A stretch of DNA of 64,000 nucleotides from an uncultured Pseudomonadales bacterium (lineage in GTDB: Bacteria; Pseudomonadota; Gammaproteobacteria; Pseudomonadales; Pseudohongiellaceae), in assembly GCA_943789335.1 (NCBI GenBank), contig CALSTS010000001.1, positions 434,001 through 498,000 of the forward strand, read 5' to 3'. The notes beneath the pieces were generated by a model that searched no databases, was not told where the DNA came from, and saw only the letters and a program-made list of their open reading frames with translations. The position numbers and the translations under genes were made by a program. Within the stretch, counting starts at the first letter, position 1; each line of letters begins with the position of its first letter. Shown here piece after piece: positions 37,074-46,231 of the stretch.

Positions 37074-38213
37074 ATGACACACGATACAAAGATTGATTTT
37101 ATTTACTTATCCGAACCCGACATGATTAAAGCCGGTGTCACCGACATGCCTGGCTGCGTGGATACGATGGATGAAATGTTCACTTTGTTGTACAAGGGTG
37201 ATTACCGCATGGCCGGTCCAAACAGTGACTCTCATGGCGCTATGATTACCTTCCCAGATGACTCGCCTTTCCCACTGATGCCGAAGCCGACGGCTGATCG
37301 GCGTTTAATGGCGATGCCTGCGTATCTTGGCGGAAACTTTCAAACCTCTGGTGTGAAGTGGTATGGATCGAATATTGCGAATCGCGAAAAAGGCCTGCCA
37401 CGTTCTATTTTAATGTTTATTTTAAGTGATACCGATACCGGAGCGCCGCTGGCTTACATGTCGGCAAACTTGTTGTCGGCATATCGAACGGGTGCCGTCC
37501 CGGGAGTAGGCGCACGCTATCTTGCCCGTAAAGATTCAAAAGTGATTGGCTTGCTTGGGCCAGGCGTGATGGCGAAAACCTCAGTCTCTGCGTTTATGGC
37601 CGTGTGCCCTGAAATCGATACTTTGAAAGTTAAAGGTCGTGGCCAGCGCAGCCTAGATGTCTTCATTGCCTGGTTAAATGAAACCTTCCCGCAAATTACC
37701 AATGTTCAGGTTGTGGATGACTTGGAAGAAGTGGTTCGGAATTCCGACATCGTCACTTATTGCAATTCAGGCCTGCCTGGTGATCCGTCAACCTATCCAA
37801 TTGTAAAACGCGAATGGGTGAAACCCGGCACCTTTTTTGCGATGCCGGCTTACTGTAGTTTAGACGACGGCATGGAGCAAGACGATGTGCGCAAAGTGCT
37901 TGATAACACTGGCTTATATCAAGCCTGGTATGAAGAAGTACCCAAGCCAGCGCATAACTATATACCTTTACCCGGTGTTCGCTTTATGGACATGATCGCA
38001 GAAGGCAAGCTCACCCTGGAGCAACTGGAAGACCTCGGGAAAATTACCGCTGGGGAAGCGCCTGGACGTAAAAATGACGATGAAATTATCATCATGTCGG
38101 TTGGTGGTATGCCAGTAGAAGATGTGGCTTGGGCCACGGTGGTTTATCGCAATGCTTTAGAAAAAGACATTGGCGTGAAATTAAATCTTTGGGACGAACC
38201 GGTTCTAAAATAA
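37074..38213 (+). CDS. Ornithine cyclodeaminase / mu-crystallin family protein
   Basis: 379 residues. It has the family's N-terminal dimer domain and a Rossmann domain with IGLLGPGVMAKTSVSAFMAV, and conserved KWYGSNIANREKGLPRSILM and SAYRTGAVPGVGARYLA. The family includes ornithine and lysine cyclodeaminases and ketimine or amino-acid dehydrogenases; this longer subgroup is often labelled a subunit of tyramine oxidase in databases, which I could not verify. The neighbours (Rid protein, DAO-type oxidase, APC permease, all same strand) point to uptake and oxidative degradation of an amino acid or amine. The substrate is unknown. Confidence 0.8.
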   Translation: MTHDTKIDFIYLSEPDMIKAGVTDMPGCVDTMDEMFTLLYKGDYRMAGPNSDSHGAMITFPDDSPFPLMPKPTADRRLMAMPAYLGGNFQTSGVKWYGSNIANREKGLPRSILMFILSDTDTGAPLAYMSANLLSAYRTGAVPGVGARYLARKDSKVIGLLGPGVMAKTSVSAFMAVCPEIDTLKVKGRGQRSLDVFIAWLNETFPQITNVQVVDDLEEVVRNSDIVTYCNSGLPGDPSTYPIVKREWVKPGTFFAMPAYCSLDDGMEQDDVRKVLDNTGLYQAWYEEVPKPAHNYIPLPGVRFMDMIAEGKLTLEQLEDLGKITAGEAPGRKNDDEIIIMSVGGMPVEDVAWATVVYRNALEKDIGVKLNLWDEPVLK

Positions 38214-38272
38214 GACTCGCGTTATTTTCTATGCGCCTTTATTAACATTCCTAACAAATATTTGAGAAAAAT

Positions 38273-38695
38273 ATGAGCAAAATAGTAAAAGTGAAAACCG
38301 GATCAAAGCTTGAAGAGACTGCAAGCTATTCCCGGGCGGTTATGGTCGATAACTGGATTTATGTTTCCAACACTGCTGGGCGTAACCCCGTCACACAAAA
38401 AATTCCAGAAGATATCATCGAACAAACACAGCAAGTTTTTCACAATATAGAGCGGGCGCTTGCTGCCGTTGATGCGACCTTAGCCGATGTTGTGATGTCG
38501 CGAGTTTTTATTCAAAACCCCGCCGAGACACATACAGTTATGGAATTTATTGGGACAAAATTTCGAGGGGTGAACCCCGCCACGACAGTCACCAGTCCAC
38601 CACTGGGCTCAGCAGAGTATAAAGTAGAGTTAGAAGTAACAGCCTATCGTGGCGCAGGTTCGGCGCAGGTTGAAGAAGTACTGATCTCAGTTTGA
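38273..38695 (+). CDS. Rid (YjgF/YER057c) family protein without the catalytic arginine
   Basis: 140 residues, single-domain Rid fold with IYVSNTAGRNP, QVFHNIERALAAVDATLADVV and KVELEVTAYRG. The arginine that RidA needs to hydrolyse imines (Arg105, in a PARS context in E. coli) is replaced: here NPATTVTSPPL. It therefore belongs to a Rid subgroup without classic 2-aminoacrylate deaminase activity and may act on another imine or pathway intermediate. It lies 59 bp after the cyclodeaminase-like gene and 46 bp before the oxidase gene. Confidence 0.85.
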   Translation: MSKIVKVKTGSKLEETASYSRAVMVDNWIYVSNTAGRNPVTQKIPEDIIEQTQQVFHNIERALAAVDATLADVVMSRVFIQNPAETHTVMEFIGTKFRGVNPATTVTSPPLGSAEYKVELEVTAYRGAGSAQVEEVLISV

Positions 38696-38741
38696 TACAC
38701 CTATAGAGCATGGCAATATTTATTTTGTTTGGAAGCTTGTT

Positions 38742-40034
38742 ATGACAACAACCCTAAAAAAAATTGAAACACAAGATGCCCTCCCTGAATCCACCAGCGT
38801 TGTAATCATCGGTGGCGGCATTGTCGGTGTAAGCGCTGCCTTAACTTTAGCCGAACGTAACATTCCGGTTGTGCTTCTTGAAAAAGGCCATATCGCCGGT
38901 GAGCAATCTTCTCGGAATTTGGGCTGGATTCGAAAAACAAATCGACATGTTGATGACGTGCCATTGGCTCAAGCGTCAGATAAGCTCTGGAACGAAATGC
39001 CAGAACGTATTGGTCAAAGCGTTGGTTATAAGCAATCAGGCATTCTGTTTTTAGCGAAAACCGATGAGCAGTTGGCCATGCAAGAAAGCTGGCTTAAGTC
39101 GGTAGAATCTCTGTCTTTAGATTCCAGACTTCTTAGTACAGAACAAATTAAACAGCACGCGCCTGGTGGGCAAGGTAATTGGGTTGGTGGTTTGTACACG
39201 CCATCTGATGGTTGTGCCGAACCTTCCATCACCGTCCCAGCCATGGCCCAGTCTGCTATCAACAAGGGTGCAAGCATCATTCAGCACTGTGCCGTGCGTT
39301 CACTTTCTACAACAGCGGGAAAAGTGTGTGGTGTCATCACAGAAAAAGGCGAAATACGTTGTGATAATGTGTTGTTAGCAGGCGGCGCTTGGTCACGTCG
39401 CTTTTTAGGCAACCATGGTGTGTCATTACCAACGCTGGGTTTAATCTGTTCTGTATTGCGCACCAAAGCCTTGGATGGTCCAACCGACATTGCCGTCGGC
39501 GGCCCGGATTTTTCATTTAGAAAACACATCGATGGCGGCTTTATTATTACGCAACGCGGCAAGCTCGATGCGCCGATTACACTCGATCACTTGTTAATAG
39601 GGCGGCGCTATCTGAAGCAGCTTCGTACGCAAAGCAGTTTTTTACGCATCAGGCTTGGTCCTTATTTTTTGAAGGATTTAGCTATAGCACGGCGCTGGAG
39701 TGCAACTGATATTTCTCCCTTTGAAAAAATTCGAACCATGAATCCATCTGTGAATGAAGGCTTAAACGCAGACGCTTTAAACAATCTGCGCCAAGCTTGG
39801 CCGGTATTTAATGCCGCTGAGCTAGAAGAAACATGGGCGGGCTTAATTGATGTAACACCAGATTCAAACCCGGTTATTGATCAAATTAATCAGCTTCCTG
39901 GACTCACTATTGCCACGGGTTTTTCTGGTCATGGTTTTGGTACTGGTCCGGCAGCGGGACAATTGGCCGCCGATATAGTGTCGAACTCGACACCGCTTAT
40001 TGACCCAAGCCCTTATCGATTCGATAGATTGTAA
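38742..40034 (+). CDS. DAO-family FAD-dependent amino acid/amine oxidoreductase
   Basis: 430 residues. The N-terminus has the FAD motif VVIIGGGIVGVSAALTLAER and the flavin-region GEQSSRNLGWIRK; the C-terminus has GLTIATGFSGHGFGTGPAAG, typical of the D-amino acid dehydrogenase / glycine oxidase group. It would oxidise an amino group to an imine, which fits the adjacent Rid protein. Probably cytoplasmic or bound to the inner membrane. Operon with the preceding Rid gene and the following permease; substrate not inferable. Confidence 0.85.
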   Translation: MTTTLKKIETQDALPESTSVVIIGGGIVGVSAALTLAERNIPVVLLEKGHIAGEQSSRNLGWIRKTNRHVDDVPLAQASDKLWNEMPERIGQSVGYKQSGILFLAKTDEQLAMQESWLKSVESLSLDSRLLSTEQIKQHAPGGQGNWVGGLYTPSDGCAEPSITVPAMAQSAINKGASIIQHCAVRSLSTTAGKVCGVITEKGEIRCDNVLLAGGAWSRRFLGNHGVSLPTLGLICSVLRTKALDGPTDIAVGGPDFSFRKHIDGGFIITQRGKLDAPITLDHLLIGRRYLKQLRTQSSFLRIRLGPYFLKDLAIARRWSATDISPFEKIRTMNPSVNEGLNADALNNLRQAWPVFNAAELEETWAGLIDVTPDSNPVIDQINQLPGLTIATGFSGHGFGTGPAAGQLAADIVSNSTPLIDPSPYRFDRL

Positions 40035-40072
40035 AATACTTATTGGCATCGAAGTGACTTTAGGAGCCCAAG

Positions 40073-41467
40073 ATGACAGAGATTCAAACAATCTCAGGTG
40101 AAAAAACAGCACCCACTGGTGGAGCAGGCACATTAAAAATGGGGTTGCCCACTATGATGGCAGTCTGCATAGGAGTGGTGATTGTCCAAGGGGCGATGAT
40201 CTCAGGTATGCAAGGCATTGGTATAGGTGGCTTGGGATTTATCGCTGCAATGTTTGTAGCATTAGTGTTAGCACAATTTAATGCCATGAGTTTTTCAGAA
40301 CTCTCACTGATGTTTCCCCAAGAAGGCACATTAGCCACCTACACTCAAAAAGCGATTGGGCACTTTCCTGCGATCGTTGCAGTTTTTTCCGGCTATGTTG
40401 TCGTCGCCATACTCGCAATCCCGGTAGAAATGGTATTGGTAGATGCAATGTTGGAGAACCTATTGCCTGGTGTGATTCCAGAAAAAATCGTGCCCTTACT
40501 TATTCTAATTACTTTGTCCATAAGCAATTTAATTGGTACGGATGTGTTTGCCAGGATCCAGAATTTTCTCGCATTTATCCTGGTGAGTGCACTCATTGTT
40601 GTTGGGCTTGTTGCGATCACTGGCTTGGGCGCACCGTATCCTAGTATTGCTGGTACTTCCGTAGATTGGAGCTTTACCAATATCGCCAATTTTAGTTTTA
40701 TTGGTCTTGTTGCGCTGTCGATGTGGTTATTTGTTGGGGTTGAGTTTATTTGCCCAATGATTAATGAAGTGAAAAATCCCACAAAAAATATTCCACTGGC
40801 TATGCAATTATCGCTAGTGATGATGTTTTGTATATTCGTGGCGTTTGTTGTGGGTGCTGGTCTCTATGTCAATGTGGAAACCCTTTTAGGTTCCGCGATT
40901 CCTTATTTGGATTATATCAGCGCCGTGTTTGGTAAGAGCGGCCTAGCCATCGCTACTGTAATGGCCTTAGCGGCCACCTGCAGTACGATCAATACCATTT
41001 TGGCTTCAGTGCCTCGCATGCTGCATGGGATGGCGTATCAAAAACAAGCGTTTCCACAGCTTAAAGCCAGCAACAAATACGGCGCGCCATGGGTAGGTAT
41101 TATCATGATTTCAAGCTGTATTGGTATTGCCTATTTAATTGCCGATGTCGATTCGCTGGTGACCTTAGTTATTTCCGCATCAACCTGCTGGCTACTTGCC
41201 TACGTGGTTGCGCATATCGATGTCATGGTATTACGCAAACGACTTCCAAACCATGAACGGCCTTATCGCACGCCATTTTATCCGCTACCTCAAGTGTTAG
41301 GTATCGTCACAATGATATATATCGCATTGAATAATTCTCCATCGCCCGAAATGACAAACACCGTGTTCGCTATTTCTGGAACTATGATTTTATTACTCAG
41401 TATTGTGGGTGGTTTATGGGTGAAATTTTATATGAAGCGAGGCTTGTTCGAGCCGGATATGGATTGA
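40073..41467 (+). CDS. APC-family amino acid permease
   Basis: 464 residues with about twelve membrane helices and the APC fold: MGLPTMMAVCIGVVIVQGAM in helix 1, GVEFICPMINEVKNPTKNIP in the helix 6-7 region, a common APC feature. It starts 38 bp after the oxidase gene and probably imports the substrate of this operon. The 252 bp after it (41468-41719) contain no gene that I can support. Confidence 0.88.
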   Translation: MTEIQTISGEKTAPTGGAGTLKMGLPTMMAVCIGVVIVQGAMISGMQGIGIGGLGFIAAMFVALVLAQFNAMSFSELSLMFPQEGTLATYTQKAIGHFPAIVAVFSGYVVVAILAIPVEMVLVDAMLENLLPGVIPEKIVPLLILITLSISNLIGTDVFARIQNFLAFILVSALIVVGLVAITGLGAPYPSIAGTSVDWSFTNIANFSFIGLVALSMWLFVGVEFICPMINEVKNPTKNIPLAMQLSLVMMFCIFVAFVVGAGLYVNVETLLGSAIPYLDYISAVFGKSGLAIATVMALAATCSTINTILASVPRMLHGMAYQKQAFPQLKASNKYGAPWVGIIMISSCIGIAYLIADVDSLVTLVISASTCWLLAYVVAHIDVMVLRKRLPNHERPYRTPFYPLPQVLGIVTMIYIALNNSPSPEMTNTVFAISGTMILLLSIVGGLWVKFYMKRGLFEPDMD

Positions 41468-41719
41468 TGCTTTTCTTTTTATCGCAAACTTAATACTGAT
41501 TTTTCATTTTAATTAGTTCTAGAGAGAGCGATGGATACCAAACTAAGATTCTACTACACAAGTGAAGGATATGCCTCACTTTGTGCTTTACTGGGAACAA
41601 AGAAAAGAGGTTTAACGAATGCATGACAAGGCCGTCAAAACTTGCACACTATGTCGACTGGACTTACTCACGGTTGTAAAATTTTACGATGGTCTTAACA
41701 TCTCACAGCAGCATCTCTT

Positions 41720-42601
41720 ATGAATTTCGGCGATGAATTTAATAATGTTCGAATAAAAACTAGCGGCGCTGAAATTAATCTGGTGCATGGTGGGTCAGGC
41801 ACTCCTCTACTATTATTGCATGGCTATCCCCAGACCCACGTCATGTGGCACAAGGTTGCTCCGCGCCTTGCAAAAACTTTCCATGTCGTTTGCCCTGACT
41901 TAAGAGGCTATGGAGACAGCTCCAAGCCTCCGAGCAAACCAGATCATTCACCTTATTCAAAGCGTGCTATGGCTAAAGACATGGTCGAAGTGATGGCGTC
42001 TCTTGGTTATAGTGAATTTCTAGTGGCAGGACATGACCGAGGAGCCAGAGTGGTGCATCGGATGGCTCTGGATTATCCTGAGAAAATCAAGAAGGCTTGT
42101 GTGATGGACATCGCTCCTACACATCACATGTTCAAAACTACTGACCAACACTTTGCTACAGGTTATTATCATTGGTTCTTCCTAATACAGCCCAATGGTT
42201 TACCTGAGCGAATGATCGGCGCCGACCCTGTTTACTATCTTTCTGAAAAACTAAAACAGTGGAGTGCTCCCGGGGTGGTGTTCACAGAAGAAGCAATCGC
42301 CGAATATTTGCGCTGCTTCAGTAAGCCAGAGACAATTCACGCTTCATGTGAAGATTATCGCGCCGCTGCAAGTATTGATCTGACTCATGACGAGGAAGAT
42401 TTAAATAAAAAGGTTTTGTGTCCTCTGTTAACATTATGGGGAGCGAAAGGATTTATAAACCGAACATATGATGTGCTTAGTGTATGGAACGAATATGCCG
42501 AACAAGTTGAAGGAAAAGCCTTGGATAGCGGTCATTATTTACCCGAAGAAGATCCCGAGGCCGTCTACGATGAATTACTTCGATTCTTTGGTGACAGTTA
42601 A
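41720..42601 (+). CDS. Alpha/beta hydrolase of the haloacetate (fluoroacetate) dehalogenase group
   Basis: 293 residues. All catalytic residues of fluoroacetate dehalogenase can be matched: nucleophile Asp106 with Arg107 and Arg110 (GHDRGARV), Asp130 (VMDIAPT), the halide-binding trio His151, Trp152 (YYHWFFLIQP) and Tyr213 (EDYRAA), and catalytic His272 (SGHYLPEEDPEA). The oxyanion stretch is LLLHGYPQTH. It should cleave a carbon-halogen bond in a 2-haloacetate, though related epoxide hydrolases share part of this set. A second, unrelated dehalogenase follows 95 bp downstream. Confidence 0.85.
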   Translation: MNFGDEFNNVRIKTSGAEINLVHGGSGTPLLLLHGYPQTHVMWHKVAPRLAKTFHVVCPDLRGYGDSSKPPSKPDHSPYSKRAMAKDMVEVMASLGYSEFLVAGHDRGARVVHRMALDYPEKIKKACVMDIAPTHHMFKTTDQHFATGYYHWFFLIQPNGLPERMIGADPVYYLSEKLKQWSAPGVVFTEEAIAEYLRCFSKPETIHASCEDYRAAASIDLTHDEEDLNKKVLCPLLTLWGAKGFINRTYDVLSVWNEYAEQVEGKALDSGHYLPEEDPEAVYDELLRFFGDS

Positions 42602-42696
42602 TACTTCTAGCAATACAACTCAGATTAATGATTCCATGGCGCATTTTTAATACCTGTAAATTACGGCTCAGCCAGTAAAAACCATGAGGGTATATT

Positions 42697-43365
42697 ATGT
42701 CCAAGACAATTGCTTTTGACGTATATGGAACATTAATTGATACCCATTGGGTTGTTTCTGCATTACAGGAAATAATGGGTGATCAAGCAAAATATTTTTC
42801 TCAAACCTGGCGCGACAAACAACTGGAATATTCTTTTCGTCGTGGCTTAATGCAAAATTATGAGACTTTTGCTGTTTGCACAAGCAATGCTCTCGATTAC
42901 ACCTGTATATTTTATGAAGTTGATCTCACGCAAGAACAGAAAAATAAATTGCTTAAAAGCTACCAATCGCTTCCAGCTTTCAAAGATGTTGAAGGTGGAC
43001 TATCAAAATTACAAGCAAATAATTATCGCTTGTTTGCGTTTTCAAACGGCACCGCTAATGCTGTCGAGACTTTACTTGTTAAGGCACAAATAAGAAATTA
43101 TTTTCTAGGAGTTGTTAGTGTCGATGATCTCAAATCATTTAAACCAAACCCCGCTGTATACCACCATTTTTTAAGAGAGTCTGGCGCTAAAGGTAGTGAT
43201 GCTTGGTTAGTCTCAAGTAATCCTTTTGATGTTATAGGTGCAATTTCCACAGGTATGCGTGCCGCTTGGGTAAAGCGCTCAACAAATGCAATTTTCGACC
43301 CTTGGGGAATTGAGCCAACTATAACAGTATATAATCTAGGCGAATTATATGAAAAAATTAGATAA
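42697..43365 (+). CDS. HAD-superfamily L-2-haloacid dehalogenase (type II)
   Basis: 222 residues. Nucleophile Asp8 is in AFDVYGTLID; Arg39 (TWRDKQLEYSF), Ser116-Asn117 (FSNGT), Lys149 (LKSFKPNP) and Asp178 (SSNPFDVIGA) are the remaining family catalytic residues. It hydrolyses L-2-haloacids to D-2-hydroxyacids. Together with the preceding hydrolase it makes a two-enzyme dehalogenation set acting on haloacetate-like compounds. Codon use here is AT-rich compared with the core genes. Confidence 0.88.
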   Translation: MSKTIAFDVYGTLIDTHWVVSALQEIMGDQAKYFSQTWRDKQLEYSFRRGLMQNYETFAVCTSNALDYTCIFYEVDLTQEQKNKLLKSYQSLPAFKDVEGGLSKLQANNYRLFAFSNGTANAVETLLVKAQIRNYFLGVVSVDDLKSFKPNPAVYHHFLRESGAKGSDAWLVSSNPFDVIGAISTGMRAAWVKRSTNAIFDPWGIEPTITVYNLGELYEKIR

Positions 43366-43414
43366 ACGCTCCTTCCTTCTAATAAGCAAATTTATAATAT
43401 GAGAGGATAGCCCG

Positions 43415-43660
43415 TTGAATAACATGCAAGTAATTACCGAATTCCTGGGTTGGTGTACTGTTATAAATTATGGGGTTTTAATATTCTCCACTCTTATGAT
43501 TACTACCGTTGGCGACTGGGCTAAAGAGATACATAGCAAGCTTTTTAAGATTTCAAAAGAAAAATTAGATGCAATGTACTTTAATTTTTTAGCTAATTAT
43601 AAATTGGCAATATTTATATTTAATTTGGCACCATATATTGCGCTAAAAATAATGGCTTGA
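43415..43660 (+). CDS. Small membrane protein, DUF6868-like
   Basis: 81 residues from a TTG start with GAGAGGA seven bases upstream (an internal ATG three codons later has poor spacing). Two hydrophobic segments (about 8-30 and 62-78) surround a conserved-looking amphipathic centre, HSKLFKISKEKLDAMYFNFL. This matches a family of small proteins of unknown role that I recall as DUF6868. It follows the dehalogenase gene by 49 bp and may be cotranscribed. Confidence 0.7.
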   Translation: MNNMQVITEFLGWCTVINYGVLIFSTLMITTVGDWAKEIHSKLFKISKEKLDAMYFNFLANYKLAIFIFNLAPYIALKIMA

Positions 43661-43778
43661 ACGCAGCTAATAAGATTACTAGGGCCAATGAACCAAATAT
43701 AAAAATAAGGCGCGCATAAAAGCAATAGTGCTCACTTATTTTATTAACCCCAATTAGACTTGTATATGAAGGACAAAC

Positions 43779-44180
43779 ATGACATTGACGAAAAGTTGTA
43801 AGCAATTGGTAGAAGCGGCGAACGCAAAAATACAAACGCTTTCATTAGATGAAGCAAAAAAAAAATTTGGCGATGACAATGTGCAGTTTGTGGATATCCG
43901 TGATGTCCGCGAATTAGAACGCGAAGGTACAATCCCTGGCGCTCTACATGCCCCTCGTGGCATGCTTGAATTTTGGGTTGACCCTGATAGCCCTTATTTC
44001 AAACCTGTGTTTGCTGAAGAAAAGCAATTTATACTATATTGCCAGTCTAGTTGGCGTTCAGCCCTTGCAACTGCCACACTTCAAGATATGGGCTTAAATG
44101 ATGTTTGCCACTTTGAAGGTGGATATGGAAACTGGAAAAAATCTGGCGGGGCCACTCAAGCCCGACAAAGGAAATCATGA
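43779..44180 (+). CDS. Single-domain rhodanese
   Basis: 133 residues. The family marks are VQFVDIRDVRELEREGTIPG, GALHAPRGMLEFWVDP and the active-site loop YCQSSWRSALA with the catalytic Cys; EGGYGNWKKSG closes the domain. Rhodaneses carry a persulfide and transfer sulfur, for example to cyanide or to biosynthetic acceptors. The stop overlaps the start of the next gene (ATGA), so it is translationally coupled with the amidohydrolase. Confidence 0.9.
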   Translation: MTLTKSCKQLVEAANAKIQTLSLDEAKKKFGDDNVQFVDIRDVRELEREGTIPGALHAPRGMLEFWVDPDSPYFKPVFAEEKQFILYCQSSWRSALATATLQDMGLNDVCHFEGGYGNWKKSGGATQARQRKS

Positions 44181-44866
44181 TGACAAGGCTTGAAGCAAAA
44201 CCTGAAAGTATCGACATAGACTTAAAGCGTTCGGTTTTTATTATTGTGGACATGCAAAACGCTTTTGCCAAACCTGGCGGTATGCTGGATTTATTTGGCG
44301 CCGATATTTCTGGCGCTGCATCTGTTATTCAAGTCAATCAACAATTAATAAATGCAGCTCGCAAAGCAGGCGTCGAAATCATCTACTTAGCAATGACCTA
44401 TAAAGCAGACTTAAGTGACGCCGGAAGCCCTGCATCTCCTAATTACCATAAAGAACTTGGCTTAAAACTTATGCGCGAAAAACCAGAACACACTGGCAAA
44501 TTATTAATTGATGGAACCTGGGATTGGCAAATTGTGGATGAGCTTAGCCCCAAGGACGGTGAGATGCTTATTCGGAAACCACGCTACAGCGGCTTTGTCG
44601 GTACTAATTTGGATAGTTACCTTCGAGCTAAAAATATTCGTAACTTATTTCTTACTGGAATCACTACAAATGTTTGCGTAGAGAGTACTGGGCGAGATGC
44701 ATTTTTTGCAGAATATTGGCCGATATTAATTGAAGATGCCGTTAACCATACAGGCCCTGATTATTGTGGTGCAGCAACACTTTGGAATTTCGAAAATATT
44801 TTTGGCTGGGTCACCAATTCTAAAAAAGTGTTGGCAGCTCTTCAACAAGGTTCAGTTAATCCTTAA
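44177..44866 (+). CDS. Isochorismatase-family amidohydrolase, RutB-like
   Basis: 229 residues. The cysteine-hydrolase triad is Asp25 (FIIVDMQNAF), Lys134 (MLIRKPRYSGF) and Cys167 (TTNVCVESTGRDA). The stretch KPRYSGFVGTNLDSYLRAKN and the ending FGWVTNSKK closely recall RutB, which cleaves ureidoacrylate in pyrimidine breakdown, and biuret hydrolases. No other rut genes are near. It is coupled to the rhodanese by a 4 bp overlap. An amide- or ureido-cleaving role is likely; the substrate is open. Confidence 0.85.
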   Translation: MMTRLEAKPESIDIDLKRSVFIIVDMQNAFAKPGGMLDLFGADISGAASVIQVNQQLINAARKAGVEIIYLAMTYKADLSDAGSPASPNYHKELGLKLMREKPEHTGKLLIDGTWDWQIVDELSPKDGEMLIRKPRYSGFVGTNLDSYLRAKNIRNLFLTGITTNVCVESTGRDAFFAEYWPILIEDAVNHTGPDYCGAATLWNFENIFGWVTNSKKVLAALQQGSVNP

Positions 44867-44918
44867 AAATATTTAAACTGAAGCTTGATAATGCATAACT
44901 AACTAGGAGGTAATATTT

Positions 44919-45164
44919 ATGCCAATCCCTATTATTGAATTTGTTGGTTGGGCCTTATGGGAATTCTTTTTTGCCATTCTTTTCTACAACACTGGCTCAG
45001 CAATTATACGCTTAGTTAGTTTAGGAAAAGTGAAATTTCCTCTTATTTCCCCTAATGCCTTTAAAAAAGAAAAGCCTCAAATACGAAATGCATCTAGCTG
45101 CTACTTAGTAGGTATGGTGTTATATATGAGCTTAGCCGTAATCTGGCTAACCCTAAGCAATTAA
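44919..45164 (+). CDS. Small unknown membrane protein
   Basis: 81 residues, with a strong AGGAGGT ribosome site. Two membrane segments (about 4-33 and 60-79) flank a basic loop, GKVKFPLISPNAFKKEKPQ. I do not recognise the family. Its stop overlaps the start of the next gene by one base (TAATG), so the two are coupled. Confidence 0.65.
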   Translation: MPIPIIEFVGWALWEFFFAILFYNTGSAIIRLVSLGKVKFPLISPNAFKKEKPQIRNASSCYLVGMVLYMSLAVIWLTLSN

Positions 45165-45511
45165 TGGAAACTTTACTGCCTAATGTAGGAGCATCAATTA
45201 GTTTACTTTTAGGTTTTATTGCAATATTTTGGCCAGCTAAAACTGAAACTTTTGTTTCTATAAAAAGTTTAGGGAAGGAAGGGAACTCAGAAATTCGAGC
45301 GACTTATGGTGGGTTTTTCTTAGGCATTTCACTTTTTGCTTTAAGCTCTCAAGACTCTATTGTTTTCATAGTGTTAGGTATCGGATGGCTCAGTGCAGCT
45401 CTCATTAGGCTTTTTAGTCTTTGCTTTGGCTTTTATACCAGCAAAAATTTAATGGGAGTAATTTTCGAAGGTCTTATCGGCGGATTGTGCATCTCATCGT
45501 TATTGATTTAA
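45164..45511 (+). CDS. Membrane protein, DUF4345-like
   Basis: 115 residues with four hydrophobic segments. The motif RATYGGFFLGISLF followed by ALIRLFSLCFGFY and IFEGLIGGL is the pattern of the DUF4345 family of four-helix membrane proteins, whose role is unknown. It is coupled with the preceding small membrane protein and ends the cluster that begins with the dehalogenases; trmB converges on it. Confidence 0.7.
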   Translation: METLLPNVGASISLLLGFIAIFWPAKTETFVSIKSLGKEGNSEIRATYGGFFLGISLFALSSQDSIVFIVLGIGWLSAALIRLFSLCFGFYTSKNLMGVIFEGLIGGLCISSLLI

Positions 45512-45547
45512 TCACTCGAACAGTAATTAAACTTTTTATGCTTCCAA

Positions 45548-46231
45548 TTAGAGCTTTTTAAACACTAGATCCCACACACCATGACCCAGTCTTACACCAC
45601 GTCGTTGAAATTTCGTTACAGGTCTATCACTTTTTGTTGCAAATTTTTCTAATCCGAATATATTTTCTATTTTTTTTTCAGCACTTAATACTTCCATCAT
45701 TTGTTCAGCATAATTTTCCCAATCGGTGGCTAAATGTATCTCTCCACCTGTTTTTACTTTAGGTAAAAGGCTTTGGATAAATTCTGCTTGTATTAATCGC
45801 CTTTTGTGATGACGTTTTTTATGCCAAGGGTCCGGGAAAAATATCTGTACTCGTTCAAGTGAATTATCAGCAATACTTTCTTGTAAAACTAATTTCGCAT
45901 CATCTTGTACTACTCTTATATTAGTTAAATCTTCTTCGTCAATTAAACGTAAGAGCGTTCCTATACCAGGGGGATGAACATCAACGCCAATAAAATTAAG
46001 ATTAGGATTCTCCTTTGCCATTTGCGCCAAAGAATCTCCCATCCCAAAACCAATTTCGAATACCACGGGATGCTTATTAGCAAATATTTCTTGAAGCTTA
46101 AATAATCCAAGTTGCCTATTTAGGCCAAACCTAGGCCAAAGATTATCCAACGCTTTTTGCTGCGAATGAGTTAAACGACCTCCGCGTACAACATAACTTT
46201 TAATTGTGCGCATGTGGTTTTCATTTTCCAT
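45548..46231 (-). CDS. trmB: tRNA (guanine46-N7)-methyltransferase
   Basis: 227 residues from ATG 46231. SAM-binding motif VVFEIGFGMGDSLAQMA, then NFIGVDVHPPGIGTLL and the signature FFPDPWHKKRHHKRRLIQ, all diagnostic for TrmB. It methylates G46 in the variable loop of tRNAs. The start codon overlaps the stop of the DUF423 gene (TGATG), so they are coupled. Confidence 0.96.
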   Translation of the reverse strand: MENENHMRTIKSYVVRGGRLTHSQQKALDNLWPRFGLNRQLGLFKLQEIFANKHPVVFEIGFGMGDSLAQMAKENPNLNFIGVDVHPPGIGTLLRLIDEEDLTNIRVVQDDAKLVLQESIADNSLERVQIFFPDPWHKKRHHKRRLIQAEFIQSLLPKVKTGGEIHLATDWENYAEQMMEVLSAEKKIENIFGLEKFATKSDRPVTKFQRRGVRLGHGVWDLVFKKL

